From contig CAUJNA010002813.1 of the NCBI GenBank assembly GCA_963377175.1, positions 225,001-289,000 on the forward strand: 64,000 bases of DNA. The letters run 5' to 3'. This DNA is from Effrenium voratum. Its lineage: Eukaryota; Sar; Dinophyceae; Suessiales; Symbiodiniaceae. The position numbers and the translations under genes were made by a program. Below are positions 44,404 to 55,562 of the stretch, piece after piece (positions within the stretch are counted from its first letter, which is position 1; each line of letters begins with the position of its first letter). The notes under the pieces were generated by a model that saw only the letters and a list, made by a program, of their open reading frames with translations, was not told the origin of the DNA and made no database searches.

Positions 44404-44510
44404 TAGTTGGTGGCTTGGATTGGTGGTTTAGGGGATCTGAACCCCTGGTTCTTCTAGCGGGTAAATGGCAATGGGAAACCACCCTTAACCAACAGTTCAA
44501 ACCAAACTGA
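44404..44510 (+). mobile_element. Dispersed repeat, copy 2
   Basis: Diverged copy of 26561-26656 in the same orientation, with ends GGATTGGTGG and AGTTCAAACCAAAC roughly inverted. About 80 bases before the terminal exon at 44589. Confidence 0.5.
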
Positions 44511-44588
44511 GGGACACCTGATATTCATCAACTGGGTCCTGCGGACCTCTGGACCTCTGAATCTATGGACCTCTGGACCGAAGCTAAG

Positions 44589-44659
44589 GCGACCTCGTCG
44601 ATGCAGAGCACGATGCCATCGACGCCGCCCTCAAAGCGAGGGAGTTACTTGGCTTCTGA
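44589..44659 (+). CDS. Terminal exon of an unassigned gene
   Basis: GAAGCTAAG|G; reads DLVDAEHDAIDAALKARELL then GF and TGA at 44657. The sequence is a clean amphipathic helix and the block is GC-rich. The preceding exon must end in phase 1; it was not identified. Earlier exons of this gene probably lie between 42.0 and 44.5 kb. Confidence 0.5.
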
Positions 44660-45269
44660 GCTTTTCATCTGGGGCACCTGTTGAACGTCCTAGTAGTCAC
44701 AGTATGTTTGGTCCATTGCTTGCGGTTAGGAGGTCTTCGATTTGCTGTTGCTTCTTCGGCAGCTTTTGGGACGATGGCCTACCTTTCAGGGTGAAGTGAG
44801 CAAGTGTCCTTCATATGTTGAAAACATCATCGTTTGAATGTTGGTCGCCGATTTCAAGTGCGTCTCGTTTGGGTCTTTTGGTGGGGGGGACTCCTCGAAG
44901 ATGATTGGCGCACCAAACGCCTGACCTCAATCATGCCCACCAGCTTTGGCTCCCACTAATAAACGGGTTCCAGCACCATGGACAATCATATGTGTGTAGC
45001 ATCCCAGTTCGAGCACTACCTCACCAGAAGGAAGTTCCCCTTGAATTGGCCGCCCCAAGGCTCCGCAACCAAACCACATGTGGGCATAGCTTTTTCTGCG
45101 AAGGCTCAGCACCCTTTTCTGGGATTGTGTTTCCTTGGAAGCCAAAGGAAAGCCATCCATTGCGCAGTCTCCCCCACCGCGTTTAGTTTTGGTGTGTCCT
45201 TGCCATACTCAGGTTTACATTGCCAGACCCAGCTGCCCTTGTTAGCTTCTTGGCCGTTTCCCTTGCCAG

Positions 45270-45361
45270 CAAGCTAAGAGAACAGGAAGCCTAAGTCTGG
45301 CCGAGTTGAAACCGGAGGAAACCGGGAGGCTGCGACTGCTCGGGCCCCCGAACGCGCGGAG
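45270..45361 (+). CDS. Exon of an unassigned gene
   Basis: Strong acceptor TTTCCCTTGCCAG|C; QAKRTGSLSLAELKPEETGR then LRLLGPPNAR; donor GCAAGT, the classic GC-type consensus, in phase 2. A possible start exon is ATG 44901 directly behind CTCCTCGAAG (MIGAPN), which would keep phase, but it is too short to support alone. Confidence 0.5.
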
Positions 45362-47272
45362 GCAAGTCCAGCAACGCAGGCAAGGCCAGCGAGCCGAGCA
45401 CGCGGAAGTATTTGTGAGGCGAGGGGGCTGCAGACGGTTGCTGGCCGCTTGGGGGACGCCCCGAATCTCATTCTGATTAGCACTCCGTTTAGTTTTTTTT
45501 GGAGGGGGACAATTTGTGGTTGTGTTCGAAGGGAAACCGCAAGGGCCAGAACTCATATCCGCGATGAAGTTTGGTTTGTTTAGAGGGCAAAAGACAACCC
45601 GAATTGAGTTCTACAGGGAATGTTGGTTAGTTTTAGCAGGGAACGGCTGGACCCAAAGCAGAAATTGACACTATGCCTTGCACGTTAGCATGGTCCCCGA
45701 AAAGTGGGGTCGGATAAAACGAGCTTCATGTAAACTTGCAGTGGTCTTGTCTCTTTGAGTAACCTAACCACTGATGGTTAGTTTTGGGAGAAAAGCCAAA
45801 GAACTCCTTATTTTTTGGGTTTCTCCTGGGAAATGCTACAGAAGGCATGGTGATGCTTCCTGTCGTAGGCTTTCCAACATCAAATGGTTGGTGCCTTCCT
45901 TGAAAACCACCGATACGTTTCCATGTGGTGGGGAACCAAACATCACTTTTCGGAATGGTCCGCTTGAAAGGAGCTTCCTTTGGTGCGATGTTTGCAGAAC
46001 GTATTTAAGAGCAACCGTGCAGTTTGGGAGTGCCTTTCCTTGCTGGTTCCTTGCTGGGCGGCATGTGTGTTCCCCAGATGGAAACGCTCTGGGACTAGGG
46101 GAAGCCTTCGGTTGTGGGGGGATACGGGATATGGCATGGACACCTTGAATTGTTGCAGGGCGTTGTCGGATGTTACACCTATTGAGTAGGCTATGGCCAC
46201 GGTTTTATGCAACCACCCCGCTTCTAGCCATTGTTGTAGCCCACTTCCTAAGTGGTTGAACATCCAAGACAGAATGAGGGGCCAATTGCGGCTGGAGTCA
46301 ATAAGCCCAAAGGAGCACGGACTGCTGAGAATAGTTCCTTGTTGCCCTCCACTCTTTTTTAGCTCGGATGTTGCCGAGTGAATCACTGAGTTGCATCTTG
46401 CGCTTCTGGTGGCCCAGTGTGAATTGCCGCCTCACCCGGAAAAGTAAGTTCCCTTTGATTTCCCTTTGAACCAACCCCCGAAAAAGGGTTTCTCTCAGGG
46501 GGACCACCCCTTTGCAGAAAGCTTCTGTCCTGCTGCGAAGTGAGCTCTTGCCATGTGCAGAACAATTCTGAAAACATGTACCCCTTGGAAAGGGGGTTCT
46601 CAATTTATGGTCCCTCCCAAAATAAGCTTCATCGAGGCTTTGCTCAAACTTGTTTGAAGTCATTTAGTTTTACTGCGGAACCTCCCGGGGCCCTTCGAGA
46701 CTAGCGTGTAGCCAACGTGCTGGGGCTCCGTTCCAGCCGTGGGGGAGCCGTCCAGGTGGTTGATTTCTTTAGCGACAAGAGTCCATGTTGAGAAACCCTG
46801 GGCTCAGGTCCCACCACCACATCCCCCAGAAAGGTTCTAAGATGGGATTCCCAGATCCGAAGGGTTCTGAGGTCTATCTGATAGCTTGTTACATTGCATG
46901 GCAACTTTTGATTGGTCAGTTGCCTTCCGGGAGCAAGCGACGAAGGGCAGTTTCGCCAGTGTTCAAAGTCCATCTATCCGAGTGATGGCAACTCATGAAG
47001 CCCGGCGAGTTTGAGTCTACGCATGTCTGATATTTTGTGCCTTGCGATTGGGCATGCCTCGCACCATTGTATTGCTCCTTATCTCCCCAACTTGGGTTGG
47101 GATGTCCGGCAGGATCACCAAATCACCCCGCAAATCTGTGACGTTGGTTCAGCCGAATTGGATCTAGCTCTCCTTAAGGGGGCTCCTTGAAATGCTTGGT
47201 TTCCGTTTGGTTTTCCGTTAAAACTCGTTCCAGAAGGGGGTCTAGAACCCCCCCCCAATGAAGCCACCCGAG

Positions 47273-47326
47273 GATAAGCCGGACGTGCCGAGGCGAGAGG
47301 CCCTGCCGGGCCCAGAGTTTCAACAC
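47273..47326 (+). CDS. Possible exon, charged/Pro-rich
   Basis: CACCCGAG|G; DKPDVPRREALPGPEFQH; GT donor gtggga. GC-rich against its flanks. Likely part of the gene that includes 45270, but the phases do not join directly, so at least one exon is missing. Confidence 0.38.
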
Positions 47327-49811
47327 GTGGGAATCGCTGCTTTTCGCACGCCATTTTTTGGGCAACCATTTTGGCGTCGAATGCAAGGGAAAACCGCCCA
47401 AAGGGCCATTTGGGGGGGGCGGCCCCGTGAACCAGCTGCCATGCATCCCTGAAAAGGAGAACCCCAGGCGGGAACAAACATGTCTTCGCAGGAATCCCTA
47501 CTCCAAACGACGGGACATGGGAATGGGAATCCTCTTATTGAAAGGGGGTGTTCTTCAAAAGGTGGTTGCAACCCAACTAGTCGAAGGGCACTTCCCTTGG
47601 CCAAAATCCAATCCTGCCCCTTGATTTGGTTTTCTCTGTGGTGCCGGTCAACGTATGCCAACACAGGCGCCCAAACCTTTGGCGACTTCCACCGAGTGGC
47701 TTGGCTTACCCCCCCTTGGCCTGGTGATTTGGAGAGGCACTATTTGGCAGCAGCACTTTCGGACCACTAGGGAGTGCAACGCCCCGAGATGGGCCCCTGA
47801 GTTATTTGCTCATGTCAGTTCTCACGGCTTTTCAGGGCTAAGGGTCCATTTACAAGGGCACATTTGACGTTTCCGAGTCCAACAACCGATCGGCTCATCC
47901 GAGTAGGGGCCATCGCAAGGCTGATTCACGAACTCATTTTGCCTCTGTTTGAGCGAGCTGTATTTTCTGCCAAGCAAAGTTTGGTTCGCCCCATGTTTGT
48001 GCCCAGCGCAGGGCATTCCGGAAAGAAAACAAAGCCAACAGAGACACCCGGCCAGCGATTCCCACCGCATGCCGGCGGAAGCCGCACGAAGTGCTTAGTT
48101 TTCTCGAATGCTGCAGCTCCCAGACATGGACAGAGGCGCACAGCCTTAGGGACACCCTGGTGGGACATGGAGAAGCTCTGCCCATGTATTTTTCAGTTCA
48201 CTGGTACCTGGCACCCCACCAAAGCAAAAGGCCTAAAGCCGTTGGAGCCACGATCCACGCTCGGCTCTTTGAAGCTACGGCCGCCCTTGTGCTTTGCATG
48301 GGTTTTGCTGCTGCGTGTTTTTTGAAGCAAGAGTCCGATGCCTGTAGAGCAAACTTCCCATTCCGCGTCAAGTACCCCGACATGGAACAAACAAGGTCCG
48401 GCAGAGGTTCTCCAGCACATTGCCGTATAATTACAATCAATTGCCACATGATATTGGGCAGAACAAACGGCTCCAGGTGGTGAAAGTACTAAGGGTAGTT
48501 TCAGAGGTGAAGATTAGTGTTGTCCAGATGTTTGCCTCGGAGAAATTGTGCCAAGTAAGGCTGCCTTACGCGAATGCTTCTGAGAGGGCACCAGCACAAA
48601 AGCGATGCCATTTGTATTGGTCACTGGCTAGGACACCCAAATGGGTAGTAAGACAAGCTTCCACATGCTTCCTGAGTTGGTCCAAGCGTGCCTTTCTGGA
48701 AAGGCGCTGGGGAGGGCGGCTTCAGTGGCCGTCACTAAGTGACCGGCGTTGCACGCGCTTGGGGCTTTCGCGCCTGGGGGAGGACAGTAATTGATGTCCT
48801 TGCCCAGGCCTGCAACCCAGGTCAAAGCGAGAGAGGCAAGAGTTCAGCAAGGGCATCAGCTCCACAAAGGCCAGGGAACCTGTCCCTTTGGACTTGCAAC
48901 GGGTTTCCAGACATCATCGAAATGGGACCTCTCCCCCGCCAGGTATTTTGGTGACGCATGGGCCCCTTTTGATGATGTCAGGTATTGGCATGATCCCAGA
49001 TCCCCAGGGAAAGGGCCCCAGTAAGGAGTTGCCGAGCCTTCCTTTGGGGACAAACGATTTGAGATTGATGGCTCGCAAATCACTCAAGCTCAACACAAAG
49101 GAGCCGGCTCTTTGGATCCAATTTTACAAGTGCGGGATACCGTGTCGAAGCAAATAGCACTTCCCCTTTCCAGACCTACACTCCTCGGGCGCTTGACCGG
49201 GCTTTGCAGGAAACCCCATTCGATCCAGGCAGGCAGGCCATTGCACCAGACAATGTTTTCGGTCTTACCCTTGTCCTGGCGCAAGCGAATTCGACGGGCG
49301 GTTTCTCAAGTAGCGGCGACTCGGGCCAAGGATTCTGGCACTCAGTGCACGAACGAAACGTGTGCCATGTCAGGCGCAAGAGTTTTGCTCGAAATGTGCG
49401 TTTATTGGGCCGGTTTGGGTGAAGTTTTTTGGGAGGTGTGTAGCTTTGACCTCAACATGTTAAGCTGAAGCACAAAAAAGGAAACAGGCCTGGCTAAAAC
49501 CGGTCTGCCAAGAAAACGCAATATTGCATGAACAAACAAAGCAAACAAGAGCACCTCGCAAACAGAACAACAGCCGACACCATATCCCCTGTTTTTCCAT
49601 GGTGTAATCCAAAGGGCCCGAAGCTCGTCGACTGGCAAGTTTTCAAGCGCCTGCCAGAGAGCAGTGCCACCTTTCCCGTTTTCTCCATGGAATCGATTGG
49701 GCCGAACATGTGGGATCGCCCGGCTGGGTTTCTGGCTTGGCATGGAAGGACTCGGCAGAACTGAGCAGATTCCCTGCGGAAGGGGCCCTTCCTAGCGACC
49801 AAGCCCAGAAG

Positions 49812-49860
49812 GTCGTCAACTTCCAGGGTCGCTGGAAGCTGGCAGATACCAATACGCGCG
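49812..49860 (+). CDS. Possible exon
   Basis: CCCAGAAG|G; VVNFQGRWKLADTNTR; GC donor gcgagc in phase 1. The sequence is protein-like, but no family is claimed. Confidence 0.35.
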
Positions 49861-50073
49861 GCGAGCGGGGGGGAAGCTTTTTCAGATGGTTTCCACTTCC
49901 CCCAGACTAACCGCAGGAGAACATCGCAAACAACCACTATAGTGTGCTTATGTATATCTATGTGTATATATATATATACATATGTATGTATTATCTATGT
50001 TTGCATGTATTGTACAAGATTAGGGGCATACACCCGATTCCCCCCCCCCCCCCGTTTGGATAGTGGTTTGGAG

Positions 50074-50180
50074 GTAGCGGAAGCCATCTTAGAGGCTTGC
50101 CAACCTGCGAGCACCTCCGCTATCTCCCAGAGGTGCAGCAGAGCCCCGCGCGCCCAAGCGCGCAAGCGCATGAAACCGCA
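50074..50180 (+). other. GC-rich coding-like block, frame unresolved
   Basis: Three frames are open. One reads VAEAILEACQPASTSAISQR from TTGGAG|G to donor gtgcag at 50133. Another reads SGSHLRGLPTCEHLRYLPE and keeps phase with the 49812 exon. A third starts behind CGCTATCTCCCAG (50130) and ends RERAA and a stop. One of them is probably an exon. Confidence 0.4.
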
Positions 50181-50682
50181 CATCTCTTTAAGAGAGAGAG
50201 CAGCATGATTTCGGAGTTGGTTGCTTCGGGGCTCCGTCGGCCCACACCGTCCTTCCTTAATTCACTAATTATTTTATCAATCCCCAGGTTGGCCCTTGAA
50301 GAATTGTTGGTTGACCTTACATTGATTGCCTCGTCATGGGGACAGAATGGTTCCCACTTGATTTGCAAAGGAGTCTTCTGGTTTTGCCCGACTGAAGCCA
50401 TGGCAAGATCCTCAGAAGGACCTTCCCTTCACTCCACGGCCGGAGTCCCAAAAAAGCAGCTGGCTGCATGTCTCCTGGTGAAGCTGTTGAGCGCGTGCAG
50501 ATGGAAAACAGGCGCGGCTAGTGAACTTAGTTTGCCCCAGACATCCGGTGGTGCGTTTCTTTCTTTCTTTTTTTGCCACAAAACGGCCCCTGTTTTCCTG
50601 GCCGCTGGAGGTTTGGGTTGCTACTCTGTTGCAAGGCCTCCGTAGTTTATAACACTTGTTGAGAGTTGGGCGAAAAGAAGAA

Positions 50683-50756
50683 AGAAAGAAAGAAAGAATG
50701 AAAGAAAGAAAAAAGAAAGAAAAAACAAGAAAGAAGGAAGGAAAGAAAGGAGGGAA
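50683..50756 (+). repeat. (GAAA)n array
   Basis: Purine-only tetranucleotide tract, short and impure. Confidence 0.85.
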
Positions 50757-51257
50757 GCCTACAGGAATTGCTTGTTGAACCAGAAACCTGTTGAGAGAAG
50801 CCTGTAGGGAGTGCGAAGTAGGCGGCCCCCACCCAAATGGACAACGCATCTCATGGTCGAAACTTTCTTTCGGGTTTCTTTGGTGGTCAACCATTGAGGG
50901 CCATCATGACCAAGGATTCCTTTCAAGGAGATCAAGACTATGACCCACATGGCATTTTGTGACCGAAGGCTTAGGATTCCTGTCGCAATTCCCTTGATCA
51001 TGACCTACGTGTTGCAATTTTGACGGGTGAGTGTGCTTCTTGAGGCTCGGTACCCTCTTCGGGGTGGTTTTTAGGGGAAACTAACGCAGAACCTAATTTG
51101 TGGGTTTAAATGCTAGTTTGAGACATTTTAACATACACCTTGCTGAGTTTGGGCTTTGACCCACGTTTCGGAACTCGGAAAATCACAAGGACTCCCAAGG
51201 GATGACCACAAGCGACAGGAGTTTCTACGCGTGGGTGTCTTGTGTGGGTATGTTGCG

Positions 51258-51385
51258 CATCTTCTGGCCGCAGAGTAGTGGGCATTGGCGCCGGTGGAAG
51301 GGGCCAGCCATGGGCGCAGGCCGTGCGGGGGTTGGTTGCTGTGCGCTTGGCATGACCGTTGCCGTGGGCTCTTGGACGGGGCACT
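51258..51385 (+). other. GC-rich coding-like block, frame unresolved
   Basis: Behind TCTGGCCGCAG (51275) the + strand reads either VVGIGAGGRGQPWAQAVRGL then VAVRLA and a stop, or a hydrophobic frame with MGAGRAGVGCCALGMTVAVG. The minus strand is also open with a Pro/Gln-rich frame. Given the uniform + orientation elsewhere, a + strand terminal exon is the better guess. Confidence 0.3.
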
Positions 51386-52364
51386 TGGACCATAAAACGA
51401 GCCAGGATTCATAAACGCCTGGTTGATTAACACGGGGGGCAAGGAATTTAAGAAGGGATATCACGGCGGCCACATGTCCAAAACTAGGAGCCAACCGTTC
51501 TAAGTTGTTGGTGACTCTTGCTTTTTGTTTCTTCAACGGTGGCCGCTAGGTTTTCGCCGGCCCTTTGTTTACACACTGAGGGATCCGTCACTGGGCCGCT
51601 AAGAGAGTGATCGTGCCCACACAGGTGTTGACTCTGGATGTGGGGAATCACTCGAAATGACCTGAATTTACCAATTCAATCGTCACCATGTGGTTGGGCG
51701 GGGCTCGTCCTTAGGAGCTGCTTTGCAGCAGGTTCCTGGACATTGTTTAATTTAATGGGTCCTTTGTCCATGCAACCAGCCTTTGAACTTACCCGTGGCA
51801 TAAAAGAGGTATGTACTGCCTCCTTTTAGTCAGACAATTGCCAGAAAGCCCTTTTCCTGCAGGGCCATGTGACCAAGGCTAAAGGGCATGTCACTCACTA
51901 ATCCTTACTGGGTTGACGGCAGAACGGCTAGGGCTCCATAGCATTTGCCTTGCCAGAGGTTACAGCTGCAAAAGGTTCAGCCCAACTGCGCCTCTTTCCT
52001 TGACAAATGGCTTTGCGTTTGGTTTAATGGGGTAACCCCCTCAAATAAATCTCCACCAATCATGTCCACCGAAGGGCCCGTAAGCGAGCAAAACATACCC
52101 GACTGGCTTCAAGATGTGAGCCGACTCGGGGGAATTCAAGGCCGAGCTGTGTGGCTCTACGGTGGCTTTGGATTGGATTGGAGGGGAGTGAAGCCCTGAC
52201 AGCCTCATCCACCAAATGGTCCACACCTGAAGCCTGCTCGACGGCAATCCTCAACCCCTCCCTTGCGCTAGGTGTGTGCCCTCATCAGGGTACCCTGTTT
52301 GGATTGGCAAGAATCAACAGGGTACCCTGCTTAGGGTTCCGCTGCCTACTGGGGGGAGGTTCCA

Positions 52365-52383
52365 CTCGCATCCATTCGAGAAA
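52365..52383 (+). promoter_or_regulatory. Probable trans-splice acceptor before 68-residue gene
   Basis: CCACTCGCATCCATTCGAG precedes AAATGG. The pyrimidine content is moderate; the position just upstream of a hydrophobic start is the main argument. Confidence 0.33.
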
Positions 52384-52437
52384 ATGGCCGCAGGTATCTC
52401 CTCGGCGCTGATGCTAGTGGGCGCTGCCGCCATCTCG
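52384..52437 (+). CDS. Small protein exon 1: hydrophobic N-terminus
   Basis: MAAGISSALMLVGAAAIS, Kozak-like AAAATGG, GT donor gtacgc, phase 0. Confidence 0.55.
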
Positions 52438-53449
52438 GTACGCAGCACCGCCTCTGGCGAGCCGTCTCTGAGGAACACCCACTGGGGTTCCAGAACCGCC
52501 ATTTGGGGAAGTGTTTGCAGAAATGTCCATCCAAATGTCACCTTGGCTCCAAGTTAATTTTCCCAAACTTGTTTATTGTCTACACATTGGGAGTACGAGC
52601 CTCATTGCAAACTCAACCCTTTTGGCATTTGCGGTGAAATATTAATTCATGTTGATTTGGCCAAAGCAATGCCACGAAAATGTGTATATATATATATATA
52701 TGCCGGACATTTTCCAGAATATCACGTCTTTTTTTTGGTGGTTGAAATCCCCAGCAACTCTTCGCTTTGGCATTTGTGGCCCCCCCCCCCCGCCTCCGCT
52801 TTCCTTGGCCACCCGCGCTCCGAGGCGGCGGGGTGGCAGGAGTCTGGGCGCGGCCCTCGGCTGCGCCAGCTCTTTGGGAACTACCGAGGCCGGCACCGGG
52901 CGGACGGGCGCTGGGGCGGTCGGGCGGCGGGATCCGGAACACTGGGCACAAACAGAAAGGCGACATGATGGGTCCAAGGGGCCAAGGACACACACACACA
53001 CACATGATTGTCCTACATTGGCCGATGATGGTTTTTAAGGCGCCCCGAAAGCTACGCTCATGTAAGCTCATACGTATTTTCTATCTGTCTATCTATCTAT
53101 CCATCCATCTAATCTATCTATCCATCCATCCATCTAGCCATCCATCCATCCATCCATCCATCCATCCATCCATCCATCCATCCATCTATCTATCTATTTA
53201 TCTATAGGTATAAATGTGCACTGCATAAATATGTGTGTATATATATATATATACATAGATGTATATCTATATATGTAGCCAAGCTCAGTTAGCATTGGAG
53301 TAACATGTTATGATCCTGACTCCTCAGTTCCTGACTCATCTTTTCTAACCCCATGTTGTCATTGTCGTTGTTCAGGCCTTGAAGCGCAGGGTTACACGTC
53401 CGTGGGAATCAATCTCACCTTGCGCGTCGATTTTCTTTTAAGGTTCTAA
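52384..53449 (+). CDS. Small protein with hydrophobic N-terminus (complete, 3 exons, 68 residues)
   Basis: Three exons (52384-52437, 52840-52918, 53376-53449) join in phase. Exon 1 is MAAGISSALMLVGAAAIS, a signal peptide or membrane anchor, with ATG three bases after CGCATCCATTCGAG and followed by GT donor gtacgc. Exon 2 (GGCAG|G) is basic: ESGRGPRLRQLFGNYRGRHR then ADGRWG, GT donor gtcggg in phase 1. Exon 3 has an excellent acceptor GTCATTGTCGTTGTTCAG|G and reads LEAQGYTSVGINLTLRVDFL then LRF and TAA. One hydrophobic helix plus a short basic linker and a beta-like tail could suit a small organelle membrane protein, but I recognise no family. The start looks trans-spliced. Start, splice signals, phases and stop all agree, so the model is likely complete. 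Confidence 0.58.
52840..52918 (+). CDS. Small protein exon 2: basic linker
   Basis: GGGGTGGCAG|G; ESGRGPRLRQLFGNYRGRHR then ADGRWG plus one base; GT donor gtcggg. Other frames of this GC-rich block are open, but only this one connects in phase on both sides. Confidence 0.55.
53083..53210 (+). repeat. (ATCC)/(ATCT) array
   Basis: Lies in the intron between exons 2 and 3 of the 68-residue gene; a short TA run follows at 53236. Confidence 0.95.
53376..53449 (+). CDS. Small protein exon 3: C-terminus
   Basis: Behind TTGTTCAG|G; LEAQGYTSVGINLTLRVDFL then LRF, stop TAA 53447. The leading GC completes Gly with the last base of exon 2. Confidence 0.58.
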
Positions 53450-53689
53450 TGAGTGACCCCCCCCCATTCTCAAACAACAATCCTATACCATGGGTCACAC
53501 CGTTCTCCATAAACACAATTGCTTTGCGACACTGTTTTTGCACTCAATCCACATTGAACTCAACCTGACTATAGTTTTGGCTTATAGCGTGCAGTTTCAG
53601 GAGCTGAGCTGATTCGCATGGGTTTACATGTGCACTTCCTGACTTCACTGCACTTTCTGACTTCACAACCGCCAGAGGTCTCTTCGCTG

Positions 53690-54200
53690 TGCGTGCACCA
53701 GCATTCTCCGCGCATACGGCCACGCTCCGCACGCACGGCCGTGCTCCACGCCGTGCCGACCGCACGCTCGCTGCGGCCACTGGCCAACACAAACCACTGT
53801 GCTCTGCGCCTGCCCGTAGCGGACTCGTTTCCACGTACAGCTGTTCTACGAACGTTCGCCCATTACCGGCTCCTGTTTGTTCCACGCATCCGAAAAGAAA
53901 TAAAACGCGTGGTATATGTTTCTAGTAGGAGAATGGGTCGGGTGGCGCTTTTGATGCACAGGCGCGGCACTTTGGCGAGTCACGCATACCCCCGTTCTTG
54001 AAACACTTTTCGTTCTAAAGCAAAAAAAGAGTTCGCGGTAGTCACTGGCGCCCGCGTGCGACGCCGCGCGCGCAGAATGGAGAATGCGCGCCGAAACGGG
54101 GACTGAAAGGCGACACGCTTCCCGCGCAACCACCGCGTTCCGCGCGTGCCACCGTGTTCCACGTATACCACCGTGCTCCGCAGTGCGCACGTGTCGCGCG
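53690..54200 (+). repeat. GC-rich block with about 19-base CACCGTGCTCC units
   Basis: CCACCGCGTTCCGCGCGTG, CCACCGTGTTCCACGTATA and CCACCGTGCTCCGCAGTGC are adjacent at 54128-54184; related CGGCCACGCTCCGCACGCA and CGGCCGTGCTCCACGCC occur at 53718-53757. Open frames here (up to 165 codons, minus strand) probably reflect composition. Confidence 0.6.
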
Positions 54201-54687
54201 CCCACAAACACATGTACGCACTTTCTGAGCTTGGCGGGGTGATGGGTGGGGGACCTGGGGAGATTTGCTGATGGGAGCCCGTTAAAGCGGAATTCTTTCT
54301 CAAGCTTCACGAACCCAAGAAAAAACATCAACATATGCACCAAGAAGGGTTAGCTTTGGCGATTGGACAGGCTGTCATTAGAAAGGTGGTCTTAAGAGGA
54401 CATGTGAGTAAACTTTGTGTAGGTGGGGCTAGGCTTCTCAAAAAGGGAAGTGGCAATGAGGAGGGATTGCCTTTTGCGCTTCCTTGCAAGTCCAAGACCA
54501 AGGGCTTCCCTTGGCTGGTAATTAGGGCAGTTGGGCCGTGACGGTAAGACCCGGTAAGAAGTCTTTTTTGCGATCTCTCGAGTAGGAGCATGGACCTCTG
54601 ATTGATGAGGTCCATCCGAAGCTATGGAAAGCTTGATGCGGCATTAGGTAGGTGACCGCGCTTTCACTTGGCCTTGGGCCCCAGGTT

Positions 54688-54834
54688 TCTTTCCCCGACA
54701 TCGAGTTGTTGTTAATGTTGAGGGCGCCTCTGTATGACCCTCATGTTTGCACGCTGGGTGTGCGTTTGGCGATGCATGCCATTCTCGGACACTTCTTGCG
54801 CAGGAATGCAACCTTGATGCGTTTTTACACTTGA
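54688..54834 (+). CDS. Possible terminal exon
   Basis: TTGGGCCCCAG (ending 54685) opens a frame VSFPDIELLLMLRAPLYDPH and on to MRFYT with a stop at 54832. Protein-like, but without phase support. Confidence 0.22.
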   Translation, partial: SFPDIELLLMLRAPLYDPHVCTLGVRLAMHAILGHFLRRNATLMRFYT

Positions 54835-55192
54835 CATCCTACAGTCATGAGGCTTAGTCTGGGCGTGATCTAGATCCTGCCCTCGTCACTAAAGCCTGCG
54901 TAAAAGGAAGGTCATGTTTGCGGATTGCCTCGATCACGATTCGGCTGGACAACTTTTTCCACAGCGCAGCCTAAGTTGCCCCCTTTGGCTTGGGATACCC
55001 TTCTCGCTGCCTCTCCAAAACTGTTGGCCCGTGCCACCGTTTTTGTGGTTGTTTCCCACGTTTCCCTTCAAAGGGTGGTTGAACGGTTCACAACATCATT
55101 TGGTTGCCAACAAGCTTTGGCGGGTGTCCTTGGGTTACGTTGGACATCCGTCTGTGCGCGGATCCCATGCGGATCCGTTTGATCGTGGCCAG

Positions 55193-55270
55193 GGCAAGAC
55201 ATTTGGGCCATCCTCCGCAAGATGAAGTCCACGGACGACGGCCAGGGCTTTCTGGGCTTCGAAGAGCGGG
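55193..55270 (+). CDS. Exon of an unassigned gene
   Basis: GTGGCCAG|G; QDIWAILRKMKSTDDGQGFL then GFEER. Helix followed by a Gly/acidic turn; GC-rich. The frame stays open to 55431, and the donor (a GA or GC site near 55271-55275) is not fixed. The previous exon must end in phase 1. Not recognised. Confidence 0.48.
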
Positions 55271-55543
55271 GAAGCCCGGGATTCGAACGATGCACGGGCG
55301 GCGCGGGATTCGCGGATTCACTTTGGTTCGTGTGGCAGGGAGTCTTACGCACCTGCATGTGTTTTATCCAGTGTCAACTGGTGGATCTTTGGACTACATT
55401 TGGCCTTCTGCCTTTGGTGCTTGCTGGCTGATAGGGGTCGCGTTGACCTCCAAATGTGAAGCTGCGCAATGGCGCAGCATGTGCACTCCTCAGGCTTTAA
55501 GCAAGGACGGCCAGACCTGGGGGTAGGGCGTTGGGACCCTTGG

Positions 55544-55562
55544 TTTTTTTCCCGTCGCAGCG
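55544..55562 (+). promoter_or_regulatory. Strong 3' splice site two bases before an ATG
   Basis: GGTTTTTTTCCCGTCGCAG is among the best acceptors in the window; ATG follows at 55563. Confidence 0.38.

Larger units (their letters stand above)
45362..52383 (+). other. Gene-poor stretch with isolated exon candidates
   Basis: Beyond the blocks listed at 47273, 49812, 50074 and 51258, the sequence is mixed, intron-like DNA. Open frames such as 48091-48483 (130 codons, + strand) and 50412-50894 (minus strand, includes the GAAA array) have no splice or motif support. Confidence 0.4.

Noticed and set aside
44593..44640. Minus-strand Walker B-like reading (GGVDGIVLCIDE)
   Set aside because: The same DNA read on the + strand gives a better exon (AAG|G acceptor, amphipathic helix, stop) and all other supported exons are on +. 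No Walker A was found nearby on the minus strand.
52613..53071. Minus-strand Pro/Ala/Arg-rich open frame
   Set aside because: It is opposite exon 2 of the 68-residue gene; its openness is explained by GC-rich composition.
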